In this document: piece by piece, positions 31,576 through 43,714 of the stretch
Layout of the letters: every line of letters starts with the position of its first letter
Numbering within the stretch: position 1 is the stretch's first letter
Assembly: GCA_902729315.2 (NCBI GenBank)
Contig: LR746269.1
Location: 2,402,501 to 2,466,500 of the forward strand
Direction of reading: 5' to 3'
From: Spirodela intermedia
Lineage: Eukaryota > Streptophyta > Magnoliopsida > Alismatales > Araceae
Length of the DNA: 64,000 bases
Position numbers and translations under genes: made by a program
The notes under the pieces: generated by a model
Seen by the model: only the letters and a program-made list of their open reading frames with translations
Database searches by the model: none
Told to the model about the DNA's origin: nothing

Positions 31576-32879
31576 TGCCACCCCTTCTGTCCATAGCCAT
31601 TTCTCCTTTGTAAAGATCTCACTTTTCACACAGCAATAGTGGCCAAAACGAGGACAAAGAAAGATGATGGCCTTTCTTCTGTGACTGCCGTCTAATTTTC
31701 ATTCACCATTGGAGAAGCCCACAGTCTGGGTTCAGCGGATGGTCTTCCCAAGAGAGAGAATCCCAGTCAGATCTGATCGCCGCCCATCTGTCGGTTCTGG
31801 TTCTCAGGCGTCCGACTGCAACCGGCCTCATCGGCATTTTCCATGATTAGGGTTTATAGTCCCTACTCCTTCCTCTCATACAGTGGTTCAGCGTAAGAGT
31901 CAGTTCTGCGGTGCCTCCCTCCTGGAGAGGTCATGGCCGCAGCTAAGCTGTTGGGGACATCTGCTGGCCCTTTGGCCCTGTAATTTCTTGTGTAAACAGT
32001 CCCGATGAGGAATTTAACATATCCTTTAGGGAGTTCTCGTTCTCCAGTTGTTTCTCCAAAGATGACCATGCAACGGTGTTGCTTCCCCCTTCAGTTAGAG
32101 TATCTCTCTCATCATGTATACCATTCATCTTCATATGATTCATGGATATTTGAATGGCTGGTTTTATGGTGACCAGTTCTCAGATTTCTTGCCAGTTCAT
32201 GCTGTTCTTAAAGAACAGCTGAAAGAGGTAATCTTACTTCTGATGATTCTCGCTGATCATGAGGGATTATCTGGCAGAGATTTCTCAAGGAAAAAATGGA
32301 AACTTTTCTTATCTAAGCATATTCATCTGTAGATACCCACACAAAAACTTAGACTGGGAATGGAATTATCTGGGTAGTTGGGAAGGGAATATCATCAAGA
32401 ATCATTTGGTAGTTGTTATTTTGTTAAAACATCAAAGTCTTCGCCTTTTAATGCGCAACCTCCTCACTAGCATACACCCGATGAACGGTTCCGTATCCTA
32501 TATATTTTTCTGAATGATTGTCTGAAACGTTGACTAAAATCATGAATAAAGTCCAATGTTGCCAAAAAAAACGGAAAAAGCAGCAAATAGAAAGAAGGAT
32601 TCACATCAGTTGCCCACATCAAAAGCAAATAAAAGGGCGACCAAAAGTTCTGTGCCAGAAGGCTGATTGGCTTGAAAAGATCATCCAAGATACATCTGAT
32701 CGATCTGATCTCGGAACCCATAATTCTGAGGATGGAACATTCAATGCCATACCCAGAATTAAAAAAATGGAGGATAATTACTTGAAATGGACATTCTTTC
32801 TCTACAGGTTTTTTTCTTCTATATTTTCCTGGCCCGCAATCATGATACTTGGGTTTTTTTGGTATAAGAAGAGAAATTG
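31576..32879. other. Intergenic region between convergent genes
   Basis: About 1.3 kb separates the CHUP1 stop and the GET3d stop, so it should hold both 3' UTRs. Short open frames on both strands have no recognisable features, and I see no further gene. Confidence 0.6.
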
Positions 32880-35800
32880 TTACCTTAGAGTAACTAGAAG
32901 GCTGCCATCGACGAACTTGGCGCCGCCGACTTTACCTTGGAGCCCAGAAGGTAAGTTTATGACGCGCCTCTGGTCACCTGCCTCCACAAGCAATTCCGTT
33001 CCCCCTCTATACTGCAAATCAAAGGAAGTGAGAAATACGTCTTAAGATCTTCACCTTAACCACAGCAGAGAGAGCCAGATCATCGGCCCAGGTTGGGCAA
33101 TGCCAATCCGAGTCAGATGCCAATAATTTATATCAAGATAATTCGGCCCCCTCTTGGAGAACATCCAACACCCAGCCCAGAGCCTTTCTCTTTCAGGAAC
33201 CCACCCAAATTGGGGAAGAACAAGGTATACCGATCGAGATCTAGAGAGCCAGATCGTATGTCCCAGGCACTGCAGATCACCGCTATTGCCGGAAAAATTG
33301 AAGGCCAACGCTAAAAGCAAAGAAATATATACCACCAGGAGGTAAATAAGTAGAGGCAAATTTTAGAAACATTAAAATAGACTGGGACTTTGAACACTGA
33401 AACTATCCAAAATCCATAGCTTCATTCTCTTGTAAAGCTTTTCAAATAACCTAAGGCAGACCCGGTTGCATTAGAGTTGGTAAAGTGCGTGCCACAGTGT
33501 TATTTTCAATTTTTCTTTTTTTCCAGAGTGATGAGACAATGACTTACTTGATAGAGCTTGATTTCAGACTTGTCGAAGCCTGGCATGAAGAGGGTCACTG
33601 TTCTTTTAGCACTGTCAAATCTCACCAAAGGTTGGGTACCACTCTGTGATGAATCAAGAATGCCCTTCACCTCGTCACTGAGAGTATTGAGCACTGAGTC
33701 CCAGTCCACTGGCGACTCTGTGGAAAGATATGGCACGAGTGCAAATGACAATGGAGAGATCTTCTCAGAAACCTCTGTCAATGACATGGGAGACAGCGGG
33801 GGAGCAAACCCAAAAGCACCAGATATCTGGGTTCCAGCTTGGATCGCACAACCCCAATACCGTAATGCCGAGCTGATCGATATCGGTCGGCTTGGATCAA
33901 GCACAAGAAAGGATCTAAACCTTGAAGGGTCTGCGAAAGAGGCTGATGCTTTCTGTGAAGAAAGAAGACAAGAAAAAGAGAGAAATTGTCAGCATCTGCA
34001 AGCGGCAAGATCAACATTTGTTGCAAGTGGACATAAAGCTACCTGTAGATTCAGCTCAATGTCATCCCATATTTCTGAGCTTATTTTCCCATCACCAGAT
34101 ATTCTACTTGAACCCATTGATTCTTGCATTAACTTCAAAACTGATGGGGCAGTTAATCTGCCAATGTCTGTCTTCTCTGCCATGCTCCGAAGATGTTTCA
34201 GATACCACCTGTTTTTAGCATAGGCCTTTTTATAGAACTTCCAATGAACGGTACAGTTTTCGAGGAAAACATGAGATCTACCTCGCTCTTTCAGCTGCAC
34301 CGATCATTCGAAGCGTTTCCTCAGTGCTGATGCCATCATAAACGACGACATTGTAATCTTGATCTGGGTGTTTTCTTTTCCTGCCGAGCAAATTGACCAA
34401 CTTTTCGATCTCAAGGGCAGAGAAAATGGAGTCCATGCCAGGTAGAACCCCAAGTTCTTCCCCTACAACCTGTTCCACATGATTCAGGAGGAAAATCTCC
34501 TCTCAGCATCTCTTTCCTTTAAAAGAAACAAAATCAGCTCCTATGAAGCGAACTGGCTGATCTTCGAAATTGAATGGCTCTCACATACCCACCCCTTCAA
34601 GAATCCCTTGAGACAGATTGACCCGTGTATCGGCTTTCTTCATTTGATCCAAGGGTTCAAGAAGCATCTATAAAATCATCAAGGATCAAAATACATTCAA
34701 TGGCTGATATGTTCACGTCATGTTCGAGAGAATCAAGTGGGTTGGAGAAATGGTTACCTTGGTTGTTTCCAACCTGACGGCGAACAGATTTTCACTGCAT
34801 AGAACAGGTGATGCACCGATTTTACAACCCATCAAGTGATTGGCAGTTGGGTCCTGAGAATGTATGACCAGGCATGTGCGCAGCCCTTCCTTTGCATAGT
34901 ACTGTCAGCCAATGAGAAGACATAAGAAGCTACCGCCTTTAACACTGGCAACACATCTCATAGTATCAATCAAATGGCAACAGAGAGTGAATCATTAGAT
35001 TTTTACTATGAAAAATGGACACCAAAGGGGTCAAGCAACTGCCATTCGATCTCTGAATACATTTTTTATCAATTTGTTTTTTACCCTGAGAAGGTCTTCC
35101 AATTGAGGCAGAATAAAGAACAATTACAGTGAACAAAAGGGGCCCCAAAACAGGAAATGTTACTGCACATTTAGAACGTATACAATGAAAGGGTCTAAAA
35201 CCCGTGCCTCCCAAAGTGGTGTCAATTTGTCTTTGCCTTAAGGTCCAATAACAGCAAGAACATTAGACCTGGTGGTCGGTATCACTCAGTCACTTAGCCT
35301 ACATAAAGTTATTATGACCATAGGAAGAGGAAATCTTGTTGACAGGAAATTGCAGAAGAAGATGTACGATTTTCAGAAAGAAAGAAAACATGGTTTAGTT
35401 TCAATTTTCTGGTGTGGAAGCTTTTAAAAATTAAATCATAGCTTTAAGAACGGCTAGAGATTCTCAGCAAGATGATACATTTTTAATCAATTTTAGTAAG
35501 AAAAAATCAGCAATTTTCACATTTTTTTCCTAGCAGATGTCTCCTAGAGCTTCAAAACCTGGAATGTAATGATATTTCTGGAATAAAAATACAAATTAGT
35601 AATACTTATGCTTCATTATCTAGTTCATTATGCCCAAATTCTTTAAAAAATACTCGATGTTCCTTCCTGAAATACGAATTCTGATTCGTCTCTTCTATCC
35701 TCCAAACCAGCTGAACTGTTATTAAGTAATAGGATCAAAGTACGCCGACATAAAAAAAATTACAAAATGCCATTTGCCACTTCTTAAAACAGATCATTTA

Positions 35801-36268
35801 TCTTCCTTGCTGCCGTTGTGGCTTAATGTGGCATAGTCGAGAGCAACCTACCTTCTGCGAATGGGTGCACGGAAAATTCAGCCAAAACATTCGCTATATT
35901 CAGTTCCCCTTCAGTCGAAGAGCATGGAGAGGAGAAGGAAACGGCAGACGAGCTAGAAGAAGGGAGATAGATTTTCTTTTCTCTATGTGAATCGAATTCA
36001 AAGGGCCACCAAATTCTAGAGCAAGAGGAATGCAAGCCCCCACCTGTGCAGCGAGAACGGCAGCAGTGGTCTTCCCGGAGCCTCCCTTGCCGAGGAAGGT
36101 CACCAGCTTGGTGGATTCCCCTGGAGAATCTGTCGACATTGCCGCCGAAGGGGCTGAATTCCTCCGGCATCTCGTCCTTCTGAGGGGGAGGGAATTCGAG
36201 AGCAGCTGGCGGGAGTGGAGATGGGTTGCGGCGGAAGAGCAAGATAGAGGACCTCCCACGGAAGCCAT
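32880..36268 (-). CDS. GET3d-like chloroplast ArsA/Get3 ATPase with alpha-crystallin-like C-terminus
   Basis: This is an ATPase of the Get3/ArsA family. Seven exons (5' to 3'): 36268-36044, 34901-34758, 34667-34593, 34469-34282, 34208-34043, 33952-33548, 33011-32880. All phases agree, giving 444 aa. Residues 1 to about 50 are Ser/Arg-rich with few acids, like a chloroplast transit peptide. The deviant Walker A KGGSGKTT is at 61-68. Further conserved blocks are [26 protein letters not shown] and [13 protein letters not shown]. The last roughly 75 residues (from [18 protein letters not shown] to [15 protein letters not shown]) have the beta-rich pattern of an alpha-crystallin/Hsp20-like fold. 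Get3d proteins of plants and cyanobacteria are known for this tail and for lacking the TRC40-type zinc CxxC. No CxxC pair is seen here. The substrate is not settled in what I know. The first intron (34902-36043) is the largest. Confidence 0.92.
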
Positions 36269-36965
36269 TTTCGTGGCAGAGGAAGCAGAAGGGATAGATG
36301 AGTGGAGAAGCGGAAAAGAGCGGGCTTTTTGTCGTAGGCGATGATCGCAAATTGGGTCAGAAATCTATTGTAAAGCATCCAAATTTCTGAACTTTTTAAT
36401 CAACTGCCAAAAAAAATTCACGAAACTTTTCTTCACCTACGAAAAATTGCTATAAAACGTAATCTTTTTCTTGAAACTCGTCTATTTTCCAACTAGAAAC
36501 GTCCCAACTCATCTTGAGAGAGAATTCATTTTGAGTTAACTCTTTTCGACGATTATTATGCGGTGGACTCGAATGAGGCCTGAGGACATCAGATTCTTCT
36601 TTGCTATGAACATGGAAAACTTGATTTACCTAAAAGAATACAGCGACTCTGTTTGATTAAAATTATCGAAATATGAACAAAAAACTTATAGAGAGAAAAA
36701 ATTATTCTTGTTGCAAATAATGCAGGATACTGATCAGAAGTATTTTCTCATGCATATATAATGACATCATTGAACTATTATTCAATCAAAAATTGTTACC
36801 CAGTAACAAAATTATTAGTTTACATATGGTTTGCGTCCTCAACGCAAGTACCTGATCTCTCTTCTCTCTCCCTCCCTCCTTGCCTCCCAAGTCGGGCTCA
36901 GCTTTCATACGAACTTGACCCACATCCTACTTTCGGGCTTTTTCCCTGGCCCGTTTGAACCGGCT

Positions 36966-37190
36966 CGGAATTGGCAAGGCCAGGCCCGTTGACACCCTTC
37001 ACACATCCACCGCAAATTATCGTTTTCGGGGATCCTCAATCGGAATTGGCGAGGCCAGGCCCGTTGACACCTTCACACAACCGCCGCAAATTATCGTTTT
37101 CGGGCATCCCCAATCGGAATTGGCAGGGCCAGGCCCGTTGACACCTTCACACACCCGGCGCAAATTATCGTTTTCGGACATCCCCAATCG
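36966..37190 (+). repeat. Three-copy tandem repeat, unit about 74 bp
   Basis: Three head-to-tail copies each contain GGAATTGGC(A/G)AGGC, GCCCGTTGACACC, CTTCACACA, then GCAAATTATCGTTTTCGG and ATC(C)-CAATCG. The copies begin at about 36967, 37045 and 37119 and are nearly identical, so the duplication is recent. The unit length is not a multiple of three, so the open frame through it (36955-37257) is not a coding repeat. Confidence 0.88.
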
Positions 37191-37424
37191 CCTGTATTTG
37201 AAAAAAAAATCCCTTCTCTACGTTGACAAATCGCCGTGTCGTGACCATGCTTTTTGACTTATTAATCCATTCATGGACTTTCGTGCCACCGACCTGATCT
37301 TCTCCTCCACTGATTGGTCCTCTCGGTCTTCCCATCTCCAGCCAACAAAACTGGGTCAACCCCGCTCCGGTCCGCCACCCGCCGCTTTAAACGACAATCC
37401 CGACAGTCAAATTCTTCTGTGATA

Positions 37425-37425
<1 letters not shown>

Positions 37426-37463
<38 letters not shown>
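37426..37463. repeat. (GT)n(GA)n compound microsatellite
   Basis: About 22 bp of GT repeat runs directly into about 16 bp of GA repeat, between the divergent genes. Confidence 0.85.
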
Positions 37464-37464
<1 letters not shown>

Positions 37465-37799
37465 TTTGACCCAGTGGGGTTGGACCGGGTCTGAAGAGGC
37501 AAGAGAATCAAAGGACCGGGAAGAGGAAGAGGCCACTCCATGGGTCACCAATACGCGTTGAGCTCGGCGCTGGACGAGTGAGTTGGGGGGCCCTCTCAGA
37601 GTAGGTTTGGCGACGTGGGCCAGTCAGGATATGCCAATCGTCGAAGTCCAGAATAGCACGGCAGATTATCCGCCGTCGGCGTGCTTCTATCAACAAGTTA
37701 GAAGTTGGCCGCGCACGGCTTGACCTTCCTCGGATGTTTTCCCAAGTTGCACCGGTAACCCATCTTGTTAAGCGAGGCAGAAGACCCAACGATCCCCAC

Positions 37800-37812
37800 T
37801 TTATATATATAC
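37800..37812 (+). promoter_or_regulatory. TATA box of the small gene at 37860
   Basis: TTTATATATATAC lies about 50 bp upstream of the ATG at 37860 and is followed by a GA-repeat leader (37831-37850). Position and strand fit a core promoter with a short 5' UTR. Confidence 0.55.
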
Positions 37813-37859
37813 GTCTATGTATACATATCTAGAGAGAGAGAGAGAGAGGGAGAGGAAAC

Positions 37860-38261
37860 ATGGCTGTAGGGATTCTGCGGGCGGTGTCAGCCATGGTTTC
37901 CCACGTCTCGAGGAAGGTGAGAGGCAGCGGCGAGAGGCGGAGAGTGGACGCCTCCAAGATCGCGCCGAGCTGGGGACCTTACTTGAGTCGGCGTATCAGC
38001 TTGATACCTTTCCGCGGAAGAAGGAACAGGAAGATAGGGGGGAAGGTTCCTGAGGGAGAGGAAGAAAACGAGCTCTCTGACGAGGAGGGGGAGGAGAGAG
38101 AAGGAGGACTGTGGCAGAAGGGAATAATGATGGGAGAGAAGTGCCAGCCGCTGGAGTTCTCCGGTGCCATCTTCTACGATTGCGAGGGGCGGCGGCTGCC
38201 GACGCTGCCGCCGAAGTCCCCACATCGTGGCCATCTCGTTCCAGGTGGAGTGGGCTGCTGA
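37860..38261 (+). CDS. Conserved small plant protein of unknown function
   Basis: Single-exon gene of 133 codons plus stop. The N-terminal third is basic (VSRKVRGSGERRR and RRISLIPFRGRR), the middle is acidic (EGEEENELSDEEGEE), and the end carries LWQKGIMMGEKCQPLEFSG followed by AIFYDCEG. The pattern GEKCQPLxFSGxIxYDxxG recurs in small plant proteins of unknown role that I recall but cannot name. The ATG follows a TATA box and a GA-rich leader at a sensible distance. No signal peptide or membrane span is evident. A long antisense open frame over the same DNA is a composition shadow. Function is not assigned. Confidence 0.82.
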   Translation: MAVGILRAVSAMVSHVSRKVRGSGERRRVDASKIAPSWGPYLSRRISLIPFRGRRNRKIGGKVPEGEEENELSDEEGEEREGGLWQKGIMMGEKCQPLEFSGAIFYDCEGRRLPTLPPKSPHRGHLVPGGVGC

Positions 38262-38316
38262 TGGCTCCGCATAAGCCGAGATCTCTGCTTTGCTTGATGG
38301 GTTTCCGTGAGCGAAG

Positions 38317-38319
<3 letters not shown>

Positions 38320-38347
<28 letters not shown>

Positions 38348-38348
38348 T
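38320..38348. repeat. (GA)n microsatellite
   Basis: About 28 bp of GA repeat, some 60 bp downstream of the small gene's stop, probably in its 3' UTR. A CT/CCT-rich tract follows at about 38478-38512. Confidence 0.8.
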
Positions 38349-38599
38349 ATGAACGATGTTGGAGATCTCCCGTCCGTGGTCCTACTCCAACGTCTTTGTG
38401 TACGGTGAAGTCTGTAAAGCTGTTGTTTTCTGATCTTGATTCCCTCCCTTTCCTTCTTCTTATCTTACTAGCAATTTCTCTCTCTCTCTCCCTCTCTCCC
38501 TCCCTCCCTCCTCCCAAGATAAGCTTCATTGGTGCCTGGCCCGGACCCAGCATGGCCGCTTACAAGCCTACGATGTTGCTTTACAAAAAATCTTAATAA

Positions 38600-41500
38600 T
38601 CGCACTTGTAATTATGTCATATCAATATCCCCAACGTAAACATTATCCCCGTTCTCAACGTACCCACAGCCTGATTTCTCGCCATCATACCTCCGCCCCT
38701 CCCCACCACGTGGTGAGGTCCCCACCTGCGTTCGTATGTATCTAGCGCTTTCCTCATCTTCTTTACGTATTGGCCAGGTCAGGGCTCTATAAGAAAATGA
38801 TTAAAGCCATTAATTACTCTCCTCATACATGACCTTTCAATATTTTATCATAGTATAATTTTCTCACTAATTTCTTGATCAGTAGGTTTGTCGAGACTAA
38901 ATATTGTCTAAATCTTATTTGCATATTTTTTTTGTGATGTAGCAAAAAATTTGAATGATTCCAAATTTGACTTGGATTTTTTATTGATGACCTACGTATA
39001 AGAATAATTCAATACAATTTAAGTGATGGGCCTAGTTCATTCATTCTTCATTGAAATTGAGGTTGATGAGCCATAACTTTAATTTGATCTTAGGGCAAGA
39101 AACGAATAGACTATGTAGACTCTAATTTTTGTATTCACATTCTTGGTCCTAAGTGGGCCATCTAGGAAGCAGCAGGCATGAGACGACGAGATGATGTTGG
39201 ATCTTTTTTTCCACAAAGTATTTTCATTAAGTTTTTTTTTTTCAATGGGAGTTTTATATGGGGATAACAACCAAAGTCAACATCTTAGGCACGAAATAAA
39301 AAGTATACCATATTTTTTCAGTGGACTGGCCATACGTTCTCCAACCTGTGATGGGGTTGCAATGCTTAGTTATCAATTTACAACAATATGCAAGCATTAA
39401 AATATAATGTGCTCAAAAACCAACAATCTCTTATGCTATTACAACTAAGAAAACGGAAAACAAGTATCGCACAAAAGAGAATGATTCAAAGGTTAACTTA
39501 ACTAAATTCAAAAGACCATCATGATAAAATGCTCAATTATAGGAGTGAAGTTTGAATTTTAGAAAAGTTTCTTATGAACCCATAATATTGATATTTTTTA
39601 GATTGAAGATTTTTCAATACACATTCCAATCTTTAATGCTACAATGTAGCACATGTTTCTTAATGTTCATATGATAATAATAAAATTCATGTGATATTCT
39701 ACTCAATATCACAAAGGAACCAAGATGGGGAATAGTAAGATGTGAATCGGTTTCCTTTTTCTCATTTGTTAAGATGAAAGAAATCTAATGCAGTTGAAGA
39801 GGGAGACCCTAATTTAGATGAGTCAACCTCCATTTGAGTGGCTAAGACGATCAAGAAAAAGAGCCACACAATTTAATATGCTTTGGCTCTGCCAACACAC
39901 TTCACCTTTGAAATATAATTTTTATTAATTTTAACATCCATGGATAGTACAACATTGAACACTATATTACAACTCACTTGCACCAGATGCACAATTATAG
40001 CAGCCCAAATGCCCCCAATATTCACATTTAGGTTCACAATTTTAAATGACCAAACACTAGAGATCTGACACTAACTCACTATTCAAAATTCTTGAAGTGT
40101 TCATAAGCACTTCTTGGTAGTAGTAGAATTTTACCACTACTAACCAAATAATATCAAAGAGAACTAAATTTATCCTTTTATTAGCTTTTCTTGGAACTTT
40201 CTTGAAATGTATTTTTTTGGCCTAAAAATAGAAGTTTTTTTTCACAACATTAACACTTTTAAAGGTCATTAATAGAGATCCAACTTGGAATCATTAACTC
40301 GTCATTACCAAGGTGTAGAATTATTTTAAAAGACATATTCTCCAGAGCTTCTAAATTAAAATTTTCTTTTATGGTTACTTTTTTGGGCCATTGTTTTTAA
40401 AAAATATATCTTTTTCCCCTATGTATGGGAAGGTTACTTTGATTATCCATTCTTCAATAGTCAAGCAAGGCTATAGTCAATGTCACTTTAGTGGTAACAT
40501 CTAAACATTAAATGTATGGCTTTTGTTTTCATTATGAAAGTGTGGTTGTTCTTTCATAAGTTCTATATTAGTAGTGAATTCTTCTACTGGTATTAGATAG
40601 TGTTGATCTTAGATTTTTACATGATTCTAAAGTGTTGGTGCATGTGCTATTATTTTGGTTATGTATAATATAACATGTCATATACTACTAATATGTGAGT
40701 TTGATATAATAGATTATCAATGTATTATGTTTTTCAACATAAAGTCTACTTACAAACATACTTTACTTGATGTACTAACTTGTACTACAATGCATAATTC
40801 ATACACTGAGAAATGATTTTTTATGTAATGAGGACATAAGACTTCATGAATTGTCTTATATCACATCACAAAGGTCATGGATACAATATGCTGAATTTTT
40901 TATTAATAACTTTAAGTCTAACTCTTTTCATTTGCAACACAAATTATGTATGCTATGTTATTATACAATTTAATTCTTATGAACTTAAATATATAGCTTG
41001 ATATACAAAGTTCTCTCTAGAAGAAACCTTTGAGAATAAAATAACAAATAAGTAAAACCATACCAAAATTAGTTGCCACATATACTTGTGGAGACAATTA
41101 TTGGAATCTAAAAATTGGAGATATTTTGTAAAATAAAACCACATTAAGTCCATAAATGTGGATGGAAAAAGTAGAGATTTTTAGCCTAAGATAAATTATC
41201 CTTGACGATTTATTTATTTTCTATACATGGCCATTGGTCTCCAAAAAGTCAACACAAATTTGAGGTCAATTGAAAATAGTTAGGGCATCATACACTCTCA
41301 TGTAAAAAAAAGATACAATGACTTAAAATCATAAGCGTACGATGGAAAATGAGAAAGGAGTAGTAGATAAATATTTTAGTAGATAAAGTCTAATATTTTG
41401 ATATGTGAAGTTCATGTTACAAAACAATGTAGTGCATCAAGCATCATACTCTTAGACATGAAAAAATATTACAAAATAGTAAAAATATATTAAAGTTTAT

Positions 41501-42600
41501 ATTTTCAGTATATGTGAAGTTAGGGTTCATAATAATACAGTAAATCAATAATCATATTTAATTACATGAGATCTATATTGCAAGATAGTGGAGTACATCA
41601 ATCATCAAATTTCACTATATGAAAAATTATAACGTAAAAAAATTCATATTTCAATATATGGGAAATTTGATTTGAAGTAAAAAAATACATAAAGTATGAT
41701 ATTTCAATGTATGAAAATTATATTGTGTAGTGTAAGAGTTGAGCATATACAAAAGTTGGTATATGTATTATAATTTTTAGTTATGAGAATTCTATTGTGA
41801 AATAACACAATATACGAAACACAACATTTGATTATTAATAATTTACACCATAAAACACAAGTATCTAACTTTATTTTTGCTTGACATAAACAATTATAAA
41901 TTTTATCCTAAATTATGGAGTTCATTTTGATAACCATTAAAATAAATTTTCAATATGTTATAGATTTTCACATTATTATGTACCCTTTTTTTAACTTTCT
42001 TTGTTTTAACATTAAAAAAGTATTAACCTAAAGGGCAATATACATCAGAAAGCACAGAAGATGGTTCTGCACTTAGAATAGTACCATTTTAAGATATAAA
42101 AATAAACTCTTTCGATTTGAGATGGACCTACATTATTATTCCCAATTGGTGCTGATATGGAATCCACAAAAAATTTGACACATGCATTATACTTAGTGTT
42201 CAATTAATTTTGGGTCCTGATAAACTCATCCCATTAATTATTGATCCCATTTTTGTTTTTTCCATTGCCGTTTCAGGTCTTCAAAATTTTCATGACCTTG
42301 ATTGATTTTGTCCTTACGTAGCAAGAGCTTATGGTATGATAAACAATTAATGGTCAAAATAATCTTGATTATCAATGCGTAAATTGAATTTTCTACGATA
42401 TAAAAAGTCAAAGACCATGGGTTTTGTTAAAATAATCTCACATTCATTCAGAAAAGCTAATAGATAAGGAAAAGTATATTTTGCTTTGTTTATTGGATTA
42501 CTATGCTTGTTGAAATCAATTGGCAATGAGTAGAGTGATAGTATATGACATAGATAGCTTTGGATTCCCTTAGTTAGTGCTGAAACTTTGGTTTCATCGT
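38600..42600. other. AT-rich intergenic region
   Basis: I see no coding exon or intact mobile element. The part at 41370-41830 contains a weak array of diverged short repeats (listed separately). The rest is AT-rich DNA with frequent stops on both strands. Confidence 0.65.
41370..41830. repeat. Array of diverged AT-rich repeats
   Basis: Phrases such as TATTTTGATATGTGAAGTTC, TTTTCAGTATATGTGAAGTT, TTTCAATATATGGGAAATTT and TTTCAATGTATGAAAATTAT recur every 60-120 bp. Between them are echoes of AGTGCATCAAGCATCA and AGTACATCAATCATCA. They look like an old tandem array that has drifted. Confidence 0.45.
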
Positions 42601-42631
42601 GTCTCTTGGGTGAAGGACAGCATTTATATGA

Positions 42632-42661
42632 AGAGAGAGAAAGAGAGAGAGAAAGAGAGAT
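42632..42661. repeat. GA/AAAG microsatellite
   Basis: An imperfect GAGAGAAAGA repeat marks the shift from the AT-rich block to the GC-richer promoter-like region of the proline-rich gene. Confidence 0.7.
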
Positions 42662-42857
42662 TATAGAAGCCCAAAGAGGGATTGGGCCATAAGAAACGAG
42701 TATTTTTCCTCTTTAGGCTTCATTTTGAGGCCCAAGAGGAGAAAACTGGGCCGGTCTGGTGGGCTCAGGATTACTGGTCCATTGACCCCTCCGTACGACA
42801 TCTCTATCAGTCAAAGAGCTTTCCATTCCCATCTCGGCACGTACGCCCCAGAAGGCT

Positions 42858-42882
42858 CACACGTGTTTACGGTTCACACGTG
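42858..42882 (+). promoter_or_regulatory. Paired G-box (CACGTG) motifs
   Basis: Two perfect CACGTG palindromes at 42860-42865 and 42877-42882, each preceded by CA, are 17 bp apart. G-boxes bind plant bZIP and bHLH factors. They lie about 1.05 kb upstream of the proline-rich gene ATG, so they may belong to its promoter. That link is inference. Confidence 0.45.
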
Positions 42883-43189
42883 CGCACTCTCCCTCATCCT
42901 CCACCCGCCCTCCCTGTAGACCTAACGACCGGTGGCACGTCCCTCTCTCTCTCTCCCTGTCCCTAACCAATCAGTTGACCATCGTGCACTATGCGGCGAC
43001 GTCCGACGGTGACGACATCCGACGGTGACTTAATAATTGCGTTTTAGGTCAGTATTACTTGCCAGTAGTGGCAAAGTTTAGGCTGAAAAAGGATATTAAA
43101 GGATAAACGTATTCGGCGGCTACCGCCTTCTGTCGGTTCGCATCGCTTTCAGAATTGAACCCGGGCCCACCCCCCAACACCGACTCTCT

Positions 43190-43424
43190 CTAGAGGGCGC
43201 GCGAGAGAGAGAGAGACAGCCCCTTCTCATTGACTAGACAGCCACGTCAACGCTGGAAGAAAGAGAGAGAATCACCTAGGCGGAGGTGGTGGTTACGATG
43301 ACTCACTCTTGAAGGGTCAGTTGCACAGAGAGAGAGAGAGAGAGAGAGTCAGAATCACCTAAGAGGTGGTGGTTACGGTGACTCACTCTGGAAAGACCAG
43401 ACAGAGAGAGAGAGAGAGGGTGGA

Positions 43425-43487
<63 letters not shown>

Positions 43488-43563
43488 TCTCATAAGAGGT
43501 GGTGGTTACGGTGACTCACTCTGGAAAGGCCAGACAGAGAGAGAGAGAGAGAGAGAGGGTGGA

Positions 43564-43599
<36 letters not shown>

Positions 43600-43668
43600 A
43601 AATCTCATGAGAAGTGGTGGTTACTGTGACTCACTCTGGAAAGGCCAGACAGAGAGAGAGAGGGTGGA

Positions 43669-43714
<46 letters not shown>

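Larger units (their letters stand above)
36269..37859. other. Intergenic region between divergent genes
   Basis: About 1.6 kb lies between the GET3d start (minus) and the small gene at 37860 (plus), so both promoters should lie here. It includes a three-copy tandem repeat and a GT/GA microsatellite, both listed separately. Confidence 0.6.

Noticed and set aside
36955-37257. Plus-strand open frame with repeated GIGEARPVDT-like segments
   Set aside because: It is created by the tandem repeat; the unit is not a multiple of three, so the peptide repeat breaks frame and is not a coding repeat.
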